From assembly GCA_030770425.1 (NCBI GenBank), contig JASJFT010000208.1, forward strand, positions 1 through 64,000: 64,000 bases of DNA. The letters run 5' to 3'. The notes beneath the pieces were generated by a model. It worked only from the letters and a program-made list of their open reading frames with translations. It searched no databases and was not told where the DNA came from. Every line of letters starts with the position of its first letter. The stretch's first letter is position 1. Source of the DNA: Darksidea phi (Eukaryota; Ascomycota; Dothideomycetes; Pleosporales; Lentitheciaceae). Below, piece by piece: positions 1 to 13,267 of the stretch. Both the position numbers and the translations under genes were made by a program.

Positions 1-254
1 TCTATACCTATAGATCTACTAAGCTATAGCTCTATAGCTCTATCTTAATAGATCTACTAAGCTATTATATAATCCTTAGATCTATCCTTACTAAGGTATA
101 AATCTATTATATAACTTTCTAGTAAAGCTATCTATACTAATTATTATTTATACTATAGTCGTAGTCGTTATATTCCGTATTAAAGCTAGTAATAGATTTA
201 ATCTTAGGTAGCTCTTCTTACTACTATTTTATAATATATATTTAGTTTATAATA
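1..254 (-). repeat. 3' LTR of the split chromovirus (partial)
   Basis: Matches the LTR at 54227-54691 from about position 54438 onward and ends at the same terminus (complement of TATTATAAAC, originally TGTT-like). It carries the AGATCT/CTATAG palindromic repeats seen in all LTRs of this family. The outer about 211 bp lie beyond the window start. Confidence 0.9.
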
Positions 255-639
255 CTATCTCCCCTCTTTAAACCTTTAGCTTAAAGGTTATTCTAGTTCT
301 AGTATTCGGCTATATTAATATTAGGGCCCTATCTTAAGAGGTTATTATTATTTATTATAATATTATATAAAACTCGAGAATATATTACTCTTATTAATAA
401 AATTCTTTATTATAGTTCTAAAATATTTCCTTATAGTTATTATTCGTAGTTAGAAGTACTATATATTACCTTATTTAAGGATAGTAGATATTATAAAATA
501 TATATTTATACTAATATATAAGATTCTTATTATATATCTAGTATCTTATTATTAAAAGATTTATCTATATTAAGTAGTAAAACTCGTATATTAGGGCTTA
601 TTACTATTAGTAAGATCTATTAACTATATAGAAGAGAAA

Positions 640-1973
640 CTTTAATAATAACTAGAGGAGGCTTAAAAGGTCTAGGACGAGCTTCTTAATAAGCTAGTAG
701 AGGCTCGGATATAAGTATATTATTTAAAGAAGTAGAGGGTAGTTCTTTATAAGAAGTCGGTAGCGTAATTTTAGATACTAAAAGCTAAGCTAGATAAAGA
801 GAAGACGGAGCTCCGGTAGCTAGAATAGTAGAAGAATCTAGAGATCTTTTTAACTACTTTAGACGTTACTTATAATATTATAAATAATATTATTTCTCTT
901 AACTTATTAAATATTTCTTATTATATTATAGGTAATACTAATCTTCTTAACTTATTATAAGATAAATTTATCTTATTTCTAAATTTTTTTAAGATTATAG
1001 TTTTAGTACTCTATAAGCTTCTTAAGATAATTAAGATTATCTTTAAGTTTTTAGATTTATTTTTATAATTTTCTATTCTTATCTATCTCTTACTATTAGA
1101 TTAAATAATAATTTTTTCTATTTCTAATATTTTTATCTAAAATCTCTTTTACTTTTTATTCTTTATTATTTTTTCTATATATATCTACTTCGTATACTAC
1201 TAGTTTAGTATTCTATAGTACTTTTTCTAGTAAGCTAATATAGAATATAAAATAAATTTTTATTTATAGAAGTAGTCTTAGTTAATAATTTATAAGTAAA
1301 ACTTATTTTTTAATCTCGTAGAATTCGATTTTAGTATAGTCTAGTTTACTATTAGATTACTTACTCTTAATATTTTTTTATAGTAATTATATCTTTTCTT
1401 TCTTTTTAAAAGTAAGTACTTCCTTTTACTTCTTATTATAGTACTTACTTATTCTATTTTAAAGAAATTTTATATCTTTCTTAAGCTATTAGTATATTTA
1501 TAGAATAATTTTTATTATTTCTTTTTTATTTTAGCTATAAGACTAAAGTTATTTAGATTCTTTATATATTTTTAGTTTAATTCTATAATTTATAAAAAAG
1601 GGTATTATTTTTATTATACTATATTATAAACTATTATATATAAATTATACTATAAATAAAAGTATAACCTAATTATTTTAATAGTAGTTTAAATAATATC
1701 TAAGATATTACTTTACTATTTAGTTTATTTATTTAGTTAGTCTATTTATTTATAGATAATAAGTAGTTAATATACTATATTTTATTTCTAGTTTAACTAT
1801 AAAGGTCTATTAGAACTTTACTATAAATTTAATATCTTTATTTAAAATAATCTTATCTAGTATTTTATACTTATTAAATATATATCTTAGTAGAATATAG
1901 ATAAGTTATTTTATAGTATTTCTTTTATCTATATATAAGATAAAGTAAGTATACTTTATAAACTTATTTACTA
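640..1973 (-). pseudogene. RIPped gag-pol, integrase C-terminus and chromodomain part
   Basis: The minus strand reads, with TAA/TAG passed through, the integrase core end, the SH3-like integrase tail (PIFYISLLEK-type motif) and then a chromodomain (EEILD..IRNRK.YYLI motif, about 1165-1075), the order known for fungal chromoviruses. Chromodomains of this group are known to target integration to heterochromatin. The frame is full of stops produced from CAA/CAG/TGG. The upstream part of the same gene is at 49830-54180. Confidence 0.85.
1972..1973. repeat. TA target-site duplication, left
   Basis: Intact chromovirus copies read TTTACTACTACTAG at this site. Here the left part ends TTTACTA and the right part (from 49828) begins TACTACTAG, so exactly TA is duplicated. 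Confidence 0.85.
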
Positions 1974-1992
1974 TATCGGTAAAAAGTTCGCT
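1974..1992 (+). repeat. Left terminal inverted repeat of the giant element
   Basis: Reads TATCGGTAAAAAGTTCGCT; the complement of 49809-49827 is identical except for one A/G difference. Confidence 0.85.
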
Positions 1993-2144
1993 CTAAAAAA
2001 ATCGTAAGAAACGTAGTATAGTACTATACGGTATAGTATATATTATATAAGCGTTCTATATTAGCTCGTATCTATAGTATATTTATTCTATACCTCTAAT
2101 ATTATTAAATATTAGCCCGTACCTATAGTATACCTCTAACGTCG

Positions 2145-2394
2145 TTCTATATTTACTTATACGTATTATATACTTATATAATAGCCTCTACGCCGCGTAT
2201 ATACCTTATACGAGTACTAGTAAACTATTTAATATATTATATTCTATTTATTAAATAAGTATTAGGGTATTCTATATTTACTTATATATATTATATACTT
2301 ATATAACGGCCTCTACGCTACGTATATACCTTATATAAGTACTAGTAAACTATTTAATATATTATATTCTATTTATTAGATAAGTATTAGGGTA
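2145..2394 (+). repeat. 125-bp tandem duplication near the left end
   Basis: Two adjacent 125-bp units begin with TTCTATATTTACTTATA at 2145 and 2270 and end with TAAGTATTAGGGTA. They differ mainly at CG versus TA positions (for example ACGCCGCG against ACGCTACG). The position, 170 bp inside the terminus, fits a subterminal repeat of a large DNA transposon. No gene is recognised between 1993 and about 3400. Confidence 0.85.
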
Positions 2395-3160
2395 TATTAT
2401 TAATTTACTATATTATATTTTCGTTAAAATCTAGAATAATAGACCTCGGCTTCTATCCTCGCCTCTAAATACTAGTAATAATAGACTACTCGGTATATAT
2501 TATATCGAAGTATACTATTATATATAGTATAATTAATAAAAGCTATTAAGATTATAAGCCCTTTATATACCTAAGTCCTATAAAAGGAGCCTATAACTAG
2601 ATAGTTAAATATAAGTACCGGTATATTAGCTACTATTCTACTAGGTACTAGTAGTTAGAGTATAGAGGGTTATATTATAGAATCTTATAATATAAAAGTA
2701 TAATATAATATTTAAATAAGTAGTAGCTATTACGTTATTAAACTCGTAGGTATAAATTCTATACCCTTATTATAGAAGAGACCGTTATTAAGGATTATAC
2801 CTTATAAGGTACTAATATACCTAGTTTCGGAAATAAGATATTCTAGACTATAGAAACTAGTAATAGCCCGGCTCTAAAGTAGGGTAAGTATATATAGTAG
2901 TAGCGAGGAGCTTATTATTCGTATAAGCCTTATATAGCTAGAGAGAATATAATCTTTTAAGTATACTAGTATAGATATTCTTAAGTAGAATAATCTACTT
3001 CTAGATCTTATATATATCGAACGTATAGTCTACCTAAAGAATAGATAGGGGGTTAGTATTATTTTCTACTTAGATAAACTACGCTAACTACTAGACCGTT
3101 TTACGGTCTACTAGAGGGGTTTATAGAAACCTTTTAAGATTTAGTACTACTTAGTAAAAT

Positions 3161-3250
3161 AGGCTATATTTATATCAATCTATAAGCTCTATAAGCTTAT
3201 TATTACTTAATACTCTCTATAAAGCTTATAGATTAATATAAATATAGCTT
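3161..3250. repeat. Inverted repeat, 28-bp arms
   Basis: The left arm 3161-3188 and right arm 3223-3250 pair with two mismatches around a 34-bp loop. The left arm holds one of the rare surviving CA dinucleotides (TATATCAATC) where the right arm has TA. Confidence 0.75.
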
Positions 3251-3464
3251 ATCTTAGAGAATATCCTTATTTTTTTACTATAGTCTTTTAATAATACTTT
3301 ATATATACCCTCTAGTAATTACCTCTTATTCTTAAACTAGTAGACTAGGTACCTAAAAAAATAATAGGCCCTCTATTCCGAATCTAGATTCTAGTTATAA
3401 AGAAGAGATATAGTTAGAAGGAATATAGTATACTTTTCTTTTAATTTAAGATAATATAGTCTAA

Positions 3465-3736
3465 TATACCTCTTATAGGGTAGAAGATAATAGAATACTA
3501 CTTTAAAGAGTATATCCTTTAAACCTTCTATAGACTTTAGGCTCGGTTTATTAACTTAGGTTTACTTAGGTATCCTATTAATAAGAATTAGAAAGAATAT
3601 TATACCTCTTATAGGGTAGAAGATAATAGAATACTATCTTAAAGAGTAAATCTTTAAATCTTCTATAAGCTTTAGACTCGATTTATTAACTTAGGTTCGC
3701 TTAGATATCCTATTAATAAGGGTCGAGAAGGGTATA
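3465..3736. repeat. 136-bp direct repeat, two units
   Basis: Units start at 3465 and 3601 with TATACCTCTTATAGGGTAGAAG-like sequence and share the block ending TATCCTATTAATAAG. They lie next to the 111-bp array. Confidence 0.8.
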
Positions 3737-3749
3737 GGCTTAGTTTATA

Positions 3750-4350
3750 TTAGCTAGTCTATATACGATAGTATACTTTAATATAATATATACTAAGTAG
3801 TCTACTATTACTAGTACTTAGAGGTAAGAATAGAAGTAATAAGTTTATAAAGTCTAGATTAGAATTATACTATATATAATAGTATACTTTAATATAATAT
3901 ATACTAAGTAGTCCGCTATTACTAGTACTTAGAGATAAGAATAAAAGTAATAGATCTATAAAGTCTAGGTTAGAATTATACTATATATAATAGTATACTT
4001 CGATATAATATATACTAAGTAGTCTACTATCGCTAGTACTTAGAGGTAAGGATAGAAGTAATAGGTCTATAAAGTCTAGGTTAGAATTATACTATATATA
4101 ATAGTATACTTCGATATAATATATACCGAGTAGTCCGCTATTATTAGTACTTAGAGGTAAGAATAGAAGTAATAGATTTATAAAGTCTAGGTTAGAATTA
4201 TATTATATATAATAGTATACTTCGATATAATATATACTAAATAGTCTACTATTACTAGTATTTAGAAGTAAAAATAGAAGTTAAGGGTTTATAAAGTCTA
4301 AATTAGAATTATACTATATATAATAGTATACTTCGATATAATATATACCG
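3750..4350 (-). repeat. 111-bp tandem array (37-residue repeats), copy 1
   Basis: AGAATTATACTATATATAAT recurs at 3861, 3972, 4083, 4194 and 4305, an exact 111-bp spacing, with a partial unit before. On the minus strand each unit is one 37-codon repeat with the shared core YYIEVYYYI, so the array is coding in origin. The same array with the same period is at 28077-28565. Confidence 0.9.
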
Positions 4351-5479
4351 ACTATTATTAGCTATAATAATCTTACTCTAATTAGCTAACTACGCCTTAT
4401 TAAGATAGACCTTCTAGATAAGAGAGTAGATAGTCTATATAGTATTACTAATTATAATATAGATAATAATAGTCCTATAATTAGTAATAGTAGTAGAATC
4501 GTCTAGTAGTATTACGCGCGCTATTTTACTAGCTACTAAGTTATCTCTAATTAAGTTAATAAACTTATTAATAAATACTTATTAAGAGTTAAGTAGTTAT
4601 TAGACTCGAGCTTTATAGAAGAGTTAAGATTATAATCCTTATAATAATAGATAAGAGAATTTTATACTTTATTAGTATACGATCTAGGTATAGTAATAAT
4701 AGTACTATATAATAGTACTATAGTTTACTACTATAAATAGTTATCTCTTTTAATAATCTATATAATATCTTAGCGAGGCTATATACTCTTATCTCTTATT
4801 TAACTCTTAGTTCTAAAGAAGATACGCGTTAATATAATATAGAGTAGTACTAGTAGAAGTAGATTTATATAGATTACTAGTATAATAAGTCCCTACTATT
4901 TTATTTATACTAATATTCTAATATCTTATTTTATTACCCTATACTTACGCGCTTATAGATAGGATATACTTACTAATAAGGTATATTTATTTCTTTACTT
5001 TATAAAACTTCTATCTAAAATATACCGCGTAGTACTATAGATAAGTACTATAGTAGATATACCTATAAGTACTCTAGTCTAAGACTTATTATTAAAAACT
5101 CTTAATAGTAGACTTATAAGGCTACTAAAACGACCTAGTTAATATAATAATAATACGGTACCGGGCCGAAAAATAAACCTAAGTTAATAAATATCTTTTT
5201 TTTTACTTATAGAATTAATTCTCTCTTAGAGTACTTTTACTCTCTTCTTTTTATACCCCTATATACTCCTTTTTAGTCTAATTACTCCCGATTTATTACT
5301 ATTAGGGGGTAGTAGGGACGTTAAATAGCCCTAATTAATCTCTAAAAGTAATAACTAGGTTATAAAAGTACTAATAATAGATTAATATATCGTCGTTTAT
5401 AATATACTATTAGCTAGAGTATATATTATAGCTATTAGGTATAACTCCTTTACTATAATTATAGTTATCTATAATTATT

Positions 5480-5885
5480 AATAAGAATATCTTATTTATA
5501 AGTATACTATTATCTCTATACTACGTACTATTAGCTATAGTATAGAATAAAGTTTTTAAATAGAGTTTCTTACTATAATTATTATTACTAGTAATAATCT
5601 ACTAGAATACCTTTATAGAGAATATATTATTAGCTATAATATAGAATAAAGTTATTAAATAGAGCTCCTTATTATAATTATTATTACTAGTAATAATCTA
5701 TTAGGATACCTCTATAGAGAATATACTATTAGCTATAGTATAAAATAAAGTTATTAGATAAGGCTTCTTACTATAATTATTATTACTAGTAATAATCTAC
5801 TAGAATACCTCTATAGAGAATATACTATTAGCTATAGTATAGAATAAAGTTATTAGATAGAACTTCTTACTATAATTATTTAGAA
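5480..5885 (-). repeat. 99-bp tandem array (33-residue repeats), copy 1
   Basis: The motif CTTACTATAATTATTATTAC recurs near 5569, 5668, 5767 and 5866, a constant 99-bp period. Read on the minus strand the unit is a 33-codon repeat with the core KKLYLITLFYTIANS. A diverged counterpart is at 30985-31345. Confidence 0.88.
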
Positions 5886-6925
5886 TATAACTATACTCGT
5901 ATAGAGTACTACTAGAACCTATAGTACTATACTATCGACTAAAGTATAGAATTCTAATAATATTTACTATATCTACGTTTCTATTCTAATAGATAGAGTA
6001 AAAGAGCGTATTAAGAATATATTACTACTACCTATACGTATATCTTAGTCTAGATATATAATAGCTTTATCGAGAAGTCTATAAATAGGTACCTTTAGTA
6101 TAGTATAGTTAGTACGCGAGTTAATTAGTCGGATATTAAAGAATATAAGGGATATAATCTATTAAGTAAATAGATAGTAATTACTATATAAAGCTAATAC
6201 CTATAAAAGTACGTCGTATTATTATAGATTCTTACCTAGTTATAGCCTTTAACGTATTAGCCCTAAGCTAAATAACTATAGCTTCTTCTACCTCTTTAGT
6301 CTTTTCTTTTTATATATTTTCTTTCTATATAGTCTTATTAACTTCTATACTCTATATAGACCCTTACTTCTAGTTATTAATACTTTAAGCTCGATAAAGG
6401 ATAATTACGAGTACTAAAGTTATTACTAAAGATATTAATATAGTTAAGATAAGTATAAAGCTAGCTTTTAAGACTACTTTCTTTATTATAATAGATAGGT
6501 AGAACGGGTAGAAGGAAACTAAGCGATAAATATAGTACGGATATAATAGTAGTAAGATAGATATAAAAATAGAGTATATATAGCTATATAATAAGAATTC
6601 TAAAGATATAAGTATAATAGTAATTAGTAAGACTATATACTAAAAAGAGATAATACTATTAATCTAAACGGTAGTAGAGGGTAAATAATAGAGTAGGGTA
6701 GAAGTATAACTAAAGTTCTTAGTATACTATCTTAATACTCTTAGCTCTTATAAAATACTATCTAAATAGGGCTTTCTTATAGTTTTAGATTAAAATAATT
6801 AAATTAACTAATATATTTACGATTTACTACTATATATATCGCTTATTATCTTTATAGAGCGAGGTATAAGCGTAGTATATATATTTAGGTCTACTAAAGT
6901 AGAATATTCCTATTAGTTCTATAGG

Positions 6926-7013
6926 AGGTTAGTATTATTACTATAATAGGTTAGTATTATTACTAGGATAGATTAGTAGTATTACTAGAATAGATTAGTA
7001 GTATTACTATTTT
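6926..7013. repeat. 22-bp x 4 tandem repeat
   Basis: Units of the type AGGTTAGTATTATTACTA begin at 6926, 6948, 6970 and 6992. The stretch from about 6450 to 8000 otherwise holds only this array and the 69-bp array; no recognisable gene was seen. Confidence 0.8.
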
Positions 7014-7589
7014 TAGCTAGATAATATTTAAATATCCTATAGCTAATTATTTTATACTACTACTACGCTATACCTAATTACGAAGACTATAGACTTCTTA
7101 GCTACTTCTCTAGCTATACCCTATTAAAATCTATTATAGTACGCGAATAACTAATAGAGTAACTAATATCTAGACTAATACTTTTTTTTATATAGGCGTT
7201 ACCCTTTCTACTAAGAATCCTCCTATTAAGTACTAATATCTTTAATCTAACCTAATAGCCCCTTCTACGCTTAATATAATAAAGCTCTACTAGCTTCCTA
7301 TAATCGATTTAAGAATAGTAGATAGAAGTACTAGTATTTATTATACTATCTAACTAGATAGAAGAGAGCTTAAACTAGCCGTAATAATAAACCTCCTATA
7401 TAGGGTAGTACCTTCTCTCCCCTATTAAAGTAGCTTAATCTTAGTCTACTTTCTTAACTTCTATTACTAATACTAGTATCTAGCTTAAGTATTCCGAGCG
7501 TATCCTTTATACTATAGACGGGCTCTACTACTTAGTTATTACTACTATCTTAATCGATCTTTTAAGTAAGTAATAATTCGTCTTCCTTT

Positions 7590-7830
7590 TAACTATTACG
7601 CTCTACTTAGTTCGATCTCCTATACGTCGTACTACTTTCTAATAATCTATTCTTCTCTTAGTCGTTATACTCTACTTAGTCTAATCTCCTACGCGTTATA
7701 TTACTTTCTAATAATCTATCTTCCTCTTAGTTATTATATTCTACTTAGTTAGATCTCTTATACGTTATATTACTTTCTAATAATCTATCTTCCTTTTAGT
7801 TATTATACTCTACTTAGTCTAATCTCTAGT
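7590..7830. repeat. 69-bp tandem array, about 3.5 units
   Basis: CTCTACTTAGT-type starts lie at 7601, 7670, 7739 and 7808, a constant 69-bp period, with the shared block TACTTTCTAATAATCTAT. The period is a multiple of three, so a coding origin (23 residues) is possible on either strand. Confidence 0.85.
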
Positions 7831-8299
7831 ATATTATACCGATTTTAGGTAATAGTATAGGTATTAGTTATAATATTAGTCCCGATAAATTTATTCTTAT
7901 TATTAATAACTTTAGGGAAGCTAAATCTTATATATATAACCTCTCTCCTATTCTACCCTAAATTAAATTCGATAAGAATAACTACCTAAATAACTAAGTA
8001 ATATTAGATTTAGATAAAGCTCTAATTAGTAAGTTTTATAAGGAGTTAGATAAAGAGTAGATATAAATATATACTATTTATAATTATTACTAGTTTTAAA
8101 TTAGGATATATAACTATAAATACCTAGTATATTATAATAATAGAGTTAAGTACTCTAATAACTCTAATTAGATTCTACTTTATAGGGCTATAAATAGTAT
8201 AGACCTTAGTCTATTACTAATTACTCTTCTACTTCTAACGAACGTAGAGAAGATATTAATAGCTTAAGTATATATCTTTATAGAAATTCGGTAGTATTA

Positions 8300-11200
8300 T
8301 AGTTTATAGTAAAAGTATAGGAGTTATATCTATTATTTTACTATAAATATTAGTTAGATATTTTATAAGCTTCCTCTTTTATCTTTTAAATTAGATATTA
8401 TTATCCTTAAGCTACCCTAATTAGACGACGATAATAGGGATATAATCGACTATTAGTTTAAGAAGAACTTTAAGGTATACTAATTAGCTATACTTTAGTA
8501 GCTATTCTTTTTAAAGTATAATTACCCTAGTTACTATAATATCGAAATTAATTATAATACTATTTAATAGCTTCCTATAGACGCGTTTATTAATAATTAG
8601 TTTATTAAAATTAAATATAATAATAGACTATACTTAGTACTAAGTACTAGGTCTAATATATAAGTAGACTATTCTAGTCTATTCTATACTTCTATAGGTA
8701 CCCTACTTATATAGACCGTATCTATTCTACTTAGAAACGTAGCTAATATCTTACCTAATACTAGTAGTACTTCTATAGTATTCTCTTCTCTATTAACTAA
8801 TTCTAGTAGACTATATATAAGTTAATCTATACTAAAGGAGTCTATTAATAATATAGAGTCTAACTATAGTAGTCTAGATCTTACTAGCTTAGATAACGAA
8901 GATATAGGGATAGATATATTAGTTATATCTAATCTCCTTCTAGATATAGGGAAATTTAAGACTCTTTACTAGTAAATATAAAGTCGAAGAGAAGCTATAT
9001 ATTTTACTATAGATTCTATCTACTAGATATCTATTATAGAGCTTAATAGTCGGAAGTCTCTTCTTAGTCTTATCTTTCTTACCTTCTATCCGACTAGTAC
9101 TACTAATTTTATACGGTCCTAGTAGTATATAATAAACTATTTTATATATATTTATTATATTATATACTATAAGAACGGGTAATTTATATACTACTCTTAG
9201 TTTCGATTTACTATATTTAATACCCTTTTATAGAGGTAGACTATAGCTAAGACTAGTTTCTTTATTAATTATATAATAGATACTAATTCTATTACTATAA
9301 AGGATATTAGGGCCGCGTTTAATAGCCCTAATAATAGTCTATAACTAATTAATTCTATTATTTATTACTCTACTATAATTTAGAGATCTCGTATATATTA
9401 GATATAAAAGGGTAAAAATCTTAAGGCTATAGTATATTCTATCTTAACTCTCTCTAGATTAGAGACTAATATTAAGACTAATACTAATTATATTATAGAT
9501 TCGCTAGCTATTCTTTCTATATCTCTTTATTATATACTCTACTATAGATTATTATTAGTATAATCTACTATAATTTATACCTTAGTTTAAAGAGTAGAAA
9601 ACTACTACTTCTATACGGCGTACGTAACTCGTTTAAGACTTTATCTAAAACTATTCTTATATTATATTATACTAGTTCTATTAATAATTCGAGCTATTTA
9701 AAAAAAAAATTATTAAGTTAAAGTTTAAGGTTATTAATTTATAGGATTAATATAAGTAGTAAGGACGTAGGAGTACTTATAATTATAGTCTCTATTTCTA
9801 TTATTATACTCTTAACCTAGACTATAAGCTAGGTAGCTAGAGTATAGAGTTTTTAAGGAACTAACTTACTTAGTATTAAAAATATTATATTAGTACTATC
9901 TACTCTAAACTAGATACTTAGAATATACTAGAAGATGGATTACTATTATCGTTACTATTTAAGTAGATAATATTTAACTTTAGAGAGCTAGCCTCTATTC
10001 TTACTCGCTATTATCTCTATTATTATTAGAATTTATATTATAAGAAGAAAAATAAGGTAATTAAATAAGAGGTTTATTACTTCGATATACTATAACTACT
10101 TAACTTAGGTCTATAATTCGAAAAGACTTTAGAAAAGATCTACCTTTATCTTCGACTTTATTAAAATTATTTCTAGTTTAATATATATAACTAGGTTATA
10201 GTCCTTAGCTAGTACGCGAATACGGATATCTAGTTCTATACTAGTATTATTAGAGTAATAGAGTATATAGAGGTTTATACTATAAAGAAAGAAATATTAA
10301 CTCTATTATATAAAGAGATAGTAGTCTAAATTCTTCTTTATTTAAATAATAAAAATATACTCTTCTCTTTTACTTCTAAGCTCCTAAATAGAACTACTAG
10401 TTAGTAGGATTATAGTACCTAGAAAGTCTATTATATTCTCTTTAACTTACCCCTAGTTTACTACTTTTAAGTAATAGTTAATATTAATTATTACTCTAAG
10501 ATAGAGTATCTAATTACTTTCGTCTTTTAAAATTAGTAGTAAGAGATAGCTAATACTCCCGAAGATAATAGCGACGACTAAGTTTCTTTTTAATAAGACT
10601 AGTTACTCTTTACTAAATATAAAGAGTAACTAGCTATACTTAAGAAGATTAATTATCTTAACTTTCTTCTTTATTATATCTACTATCTATCTTTTAAGTA
10701 CTAAGCTCGAGTAAAACTATATATCTTAAAGTACTATTCTCTCTATTCGTCTATAGTATATACTAAAGACTTTACTTATATTATACTAATACTTTATTAT
10801 CCTTTTTATTTAATTAAGAATATTAAGTATATTAATAGTAAGGATTTTATTATTTATATAGAAGTCTACTATAAGTATAAAGCTTTATATACGTATATTC
10901 CTAGTACTTATTATAGACCTATAGAATTAGAGACTAAAGAAGAGAATTCTAAGTAGAAAAATATAGATTTAGAGGATAACTCTTCTTTTAATAAACTAGT
11001 AGCGAGACATCTAGATTTATAAGGATTTATTATAAATAATAATAATATTAAAGACCGATCTATTAATTAAGTAAAAGACTAGAATAATTTTATTTATAAA
11101 GATATATACGGACTCAACCTATTATATTATTAGAAGAATTAGAAGTATCTCTATTCTATTAATTAGGCTATTCGGACTAATATCTTACCTAATATCCTCT

Positions 11201-12660
11201 AGCCTAAGTAGTAGCTATTATATAATATATTAGTAAATTATAATATAGCTTTTTAAAGGGATAGTTCTTCTTCTTAACTTCTTATTAACTTAGATAGTAT
11301 AGATAGTATTAGTAAGATATATATAATAGAGGTAACGTTAGCTATTCTAACGGAGACCGTAGAGACCCTTAGTAAGGGACCCCCTATTACTTATTATATA
11401 CTAACTAGTATAACGGCCTTTCTTATATTAGAGAGAATAATTAATTCTATATTCTAAATTCTAATCTAACTATAGGGTAGTAATCTCTCTCTATTAGTAC
11501 CCGCTACTCTTTAGTAGATCTAAGTATCGTTTAAGAATATCTAATATATTATTATTAATAAGAAATCTATAGTTAGTTTAAGTATTCTCTTCTAGATATA
11601 TATATAATATTATAAGATTTAACTAAAATAATAGTTATTTCCTTTTACTAGAGTAAATATTATATTAGCTAGAGACTTTTATTAACTCCCGCCGGTTATA
11701 TATAGACTATTATTTAATAACTCCTATACTCCGAATCTTATTAATACTAAGGGTCGAGCTCTTTATTTTAAATTTCGTTATATAATTATCTTAGACGTTA
11801 TTATATAGTAATAAGATAATATATAAATAACTTTTTAAGAAGCTCTTATATATATTTATATTAAAGAGCTAAAATAAGCTAACTAGATACTACTTATAAC
11901 TTAATATTATATAGTACTTTCTTCGGCCGAATAAGATTTCTTTAGTAGTACTATATAAATCTATACTAAGAGGTATAAGATTAACTAGATTAATTATTAT
12001 TATATATAGAATTTAGGCTAACTAATAGTTATAATAAGAATATTTTATAAGAACCTATAGGTAGCTATAGTACTCCTAGAAGACGGTAGTAACCTTTCTA
12101 GCGAGCTTTTCCTCTATATTAGTAGACGGGTAATACTTTTTAAAAATATCTAAATAGAGAGAGACTTAATAAATAATACTATTAGGACTATTATTAATAT
12201 TATTTAGGGTATAAACGTTAATAATTATAAGAATATAATATCTCTTATAATTCTAGTTATATTTAATAGGTATATAGGTTCTAGGCTTTATTTAATAGAT
12301 AATAGCTAGATTATAGTACTAGTCTTTACTATTAGTAAAGAGTTTATACTAGACTAGATAATTTATACTTAGGTTTAGTTTCCTTTAGTATCTACTTAGA
12401 CTATTATAGTTTATAAGTCTTAGGACCTAAGTTTAGAAAAGGTAGTAGTCTATATTAATAGGGATTAGGATTATACTTCTAGGCTAATATATATTATACT
12501 TTTATAAGTAAAGATATTAGAGGGTATAATATTAGAGAATAGTTTTTCTTTTTAATATATAAAGTAGCCGAAAAGTAAGATATATACGTGTAGAAAGGTA
12601 AATAAGATTAAAAGAGATTAGTAATATATTTATATTAAGGATACTTTATTTTAGTTTATA
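8300..12660 (+). pseudogene. Helitron Rep/PIF1-like helicase
   Basis: The plus strand encodes a large Helitron replication protein. An N-terminal fungal Helitron helicase-like/Rep region is read at about 8385-9640 (motifs such as FRFTIFNTL). Then follow the SAQEVC-type block read as S.*KVYYILFNLPL (about 10420-10450), a degenerate Walker A (DGTGK-like, now DSISK, about 11300-11315), DFY*LPPV (11674-11700), and the terminal HKS*-like motif VYKS*DLSLEKVV (about 12410-12440). From 10081 to the end the frame is constant; the N-terminal part is one frame off, so a shift lies between about 9640 and 10080, possibly at the run of nine A near 9700. Helitrons move by rolling-circle replication and often capture host genes. 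The HUH motif and the 5' TC / 3' CTRR ends were not located. Confidence 0.85.
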
Positions 12661-13216
12661 AATATAAACTCTATTATTAACTAGACTAATATCTATACTA
12701 ATACCGTATCTATATACCTTTAAATATAATATTACTATACTCTAATAATTACTTATAGTCTAATATCTAGACTAATACTAAATTATACTCTATCTAGATT
12801 CTTATTATTTAGATATTACTATCTTTATCTACTTATACGTTCTACTTCTCTCTATCTAGAAGTATAATCTATAGCGTTATATCTTATAGGATATAATTAG
12901 TAGTATTATAAATTATAGAGAGAATTAACTTAGCTATTAGTAACTTATAATCCCCTATATAGAACTTTAAAAATATAGGAGTAAAAGTACCTTCGAAGGG
13001 CTCTAGTAGTTTAAGCGCCTCTTTATCTCTTACTAGCTTAATTTTATAGTTTAGAAACTTCCTATAATCTTAGTATAAGAAAATAAGAACTAAGATAGTA
13101 TACTCTATATACGAAAATAGTACCTAGAATAGTAAAAATAAAAGACCGGTCTTCTTATTAATAGTTATTCTCTTCTTATAACTATAATAAGTAGCTATCT
13201 CTTTAATAACTAATAG

Positions 13217-13267
13217 CTATAGTTATTAGTAAGACTAGATTAATACTAAGACTAATATTTTACTTAC
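13217..13267 (-). other. Introner-like intron (minus strand)
   Basis: Minus strand: donor GTAAGT at 13267, core ATATTAGTCTTAGTATTAAT, branch-like TTACTAATAAC, acceptor TATAG at 13217; 51 nt. It shares its core with the ten plus-strand introns at 15251-16831, though the surrounding exons are unrelated. Confidence 0.65.

Larger units (their letters stand above)
1..1973 (-). mobile_element. Left part of a Ty3/gypsy chromovirus split by a 47.9-kb insertion
   Basis: This is the 3' end of a minus-strand LTR retrotransposon whose other part is at 49828-54691. It contains the inner part of the 3' LTR (1-254), a polypurine tract (complement of 255-271), the 3' untranslated stretch, the chromodomain (about 1075-1165) and the integrase C-terminal and core region. 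At 1973 the sequence breaks exactly where the intact copies (complement of about 24150-24180 in the plus-strand copy) continue without interruption. Visible pieces sum to 6835 bp; adding the roughly 211 bp of LTR lying outside the window gives about 7046 bp, against 7048 bp for the complete copy at 55056-62103. The two halves are therefore one element. Confidence 0.92.
3750..6450 (-). pseudogene. Unidentified tandem-repeat protein, copy 1
   Basis: I do not recognise the family. The minus strand reads, N to C: a Lys/Glu-rich stretch (about 6400-6270), a conserved block with LY.NYY...T...SLI.FNI...INS (about 6240-6120), a set of 33-residue repeats with the core YLITLFYTIANS (5880-5480), a less conserved stretch, and the 37-residue repeats (4350-3750). 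The whole order recurs at 28.1-32.0 kb, which shows a real multi-copy protein gene. Leucine-rich repeat content suggests a solenoid-like or binding protein, but this is a guess. The gene boundaries are uncertain, and introns cannot be excluded. Confidence 0.5.

Noticed and set aside
3750..4350. Centromeric satellite
   Set aside because: The 111-bp period is an exact codon multiple with a conserved frame and is confined to two paralogous gene positions.
9460..9500. Additional introner-like core on the minus strand
   Set aside because: The GACTAATATTAAGACTAATA match lies in the Helitron coding frame and lacks a donor site; chance similarity in low-complexity sequence is more likely.
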